Shown here: piece by piece, positions 63,744 through 64,000 of the stretch
Numbering within the stretch: position 1 is the stretch's first letter
Layout: every line of letters starts with the position of its first letter
Assembly: GCF_032463525.1 (NCBI RefSeq)
Contig: NZ_CP135971.1
Coordinates: 1,302,001 to 1,366,000 of the forward strand
Origin: Pseudomonas sp. DTU_2021_1001937_2_SI_NGA_ILE_001
GTDB lineage: Bacteria; Pseudomonadota; Gammaproteobacteria; Pseudomonadales; Pseudomonadaceae
Reading direction: 5' to 3'
DNA length: 64,000 nucleotides
Made by a program: the position numbers and the translations under genes
Notes under the pieces: model-generated
The model's database searches: none
What the model saw: only the letters and a program-made list of their open reading frames with translations
Told to the model about the DNA's origin: nothing

Positions 63744-64000
63744 TCACTTCCTTAACGTGGTGTTTAACCTCTCCTCGAGCGAGGTGAGGATTGCAAGCGT
63801 CGTTGCGTTGACCTCATCGTCATTAAGAGTGCGCGATGGATGCTGCCAGGTCAAGCCGACGGCAAGGCTTTTTCTATGTGGATCAATGCCTTTACCTTGG
63901 TAGACATCGAACAGCCGAAGATCAGTGAGCCACTCGCCGGCATTTTCACGAATCACGTTCAGCACGTCGCTGGCAGGAACATCACGATCGGCCAGCAGGG
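63744..64000 (-). CDS. pheT: Phenylalanyl-tRNA synthetase beta chain, C-terminal part
   Basis: The 3' end of pheT; the gene continues beyond the right edge. The visible part has NVIRENAGEWLTDLRLFDVY and the anticodon-binding-domain end ALGLTWQHPSRTLNDDEV-like residues (here SLAVGLTWQHPSRTLNDDE) followed by LEERLNTTLRK. It ends 3 bases before the ihfA start codon. Confidence 0.96.
   Translation of the reverse strand, partial: LLADRDVPASDVLNVIRENAGEWLTDLRLFDVYQGKGIDPHRKSLAVGLTWQHPSRTLNDDEVNATTLAILTSLEERLNTTLRK

Noticed and set aside
1..64000. CRISPR array, rRNA genes, prophage
   Set aside because: No regularly spaced direct repeats, no rRNA sequence and no phage structural genes were seen; the only palindromic repeats are REP-type.

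Overview
The window is a GC-rich gammaproteobacterial chromosome segment, almost certainly Pseudomonas and most like the P. putida group. Pointers are the REP/BIME-type repeats (GCGGCTTCAGCCGCGAA), a DUF1652 protein, a benRABCD-K-E-F benzoate cluster in Pseudomonas style, and the right-hand anchor pheT - ihfA - MerR regulator - tRNA-Pro(GGG).

Layout. 0.2-5.4 kb: a LysR regulator, a RidA protein, an NCS1 permease, a flavin reductase and a luciferase-like monooxygenase. Three near-identical GGTATACC dyads lie in front of the last three genes. In content this resembles the Rut uracil system (RutA/F/G/C), so it is probably an N-heterocycle catabolic regulon. 5.4-13.7 kb: a LuxR-PAS regulator, then dmmABC (dimethylamine monooxygenase), dmmD, tmm (trimethylamine monooxygenase) and tdm (TMAO demethylase). 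13.9-18.7 kb: a short PAS chemoreceptor, a divergent Amt transporter with an unlisted 59-aa membrane peptide, then amt-glnK. 18.8-24.5 kb: an SMR transporter, gmaS-mgsABC (methylamine to N-methylglutamate) and an XRE-cupin regulator. 24.7-28.1 kb: an S-type pyocin gene cut by an IS5-family element, with its immunity gene. 28.8-35.5 kb: purU-folD-mgdABCD (N-methylglutamate dehydrogenase plus C1 oxidation). 35.8 kb: an IclR regulator. 36.7-43.6 kb: two tandem dCache chemoreceptors and a PAS-GGDEF-EAL protein. 43.7-52.7 kb: benzoate uptake and ring dihydroxylation genes. 53-57.2 kb: small conserved genes and an HBM chemoreceptor. 57.4-62.7 kb: an AT-richer accessory block (LysR, 2OG-Fe dioxygenase, EamA-like carrier, membrane desaturase, BASS carrier) next to tRNA-Pro. 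62.9-64 kb: housekeeping genes.

How it works together. The 5.4-35.5 kb genes form an apparently complete chain: trimethylamine to TMAO (Tmm), to dimethylamine plus formaldehyde (Tdm), to methylamine (DmmABC), to gamma-glutamylmethylamide (GmaS), to N-methylglutamate (MgsABC), to glutamate plus a C1 unit (MgdABCD). FolD and PurU then take the C1 unit to formate. No formate dehydrogenase is in the window, so nitrogen assimilation with C1 dissimilation is the likely purpose. The strongest new signal is a repeated operator-like motif, AGGAA then (usually) 19 bases later CAGGAA, with an embedded GGAAW-N5-WTTCC dyad. It lies in front of dmmA, amt-glnK, gmaS and purU, and would tie the dispersed units into one regulon, plausibly under the XRE-cupin protein. 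The benzoate genes have a textbook pair of XylS/BenR boxes 21 bp apart and CA-rich Crc/Hfq-type motifs at four translation starts; cat genes are not in the window.
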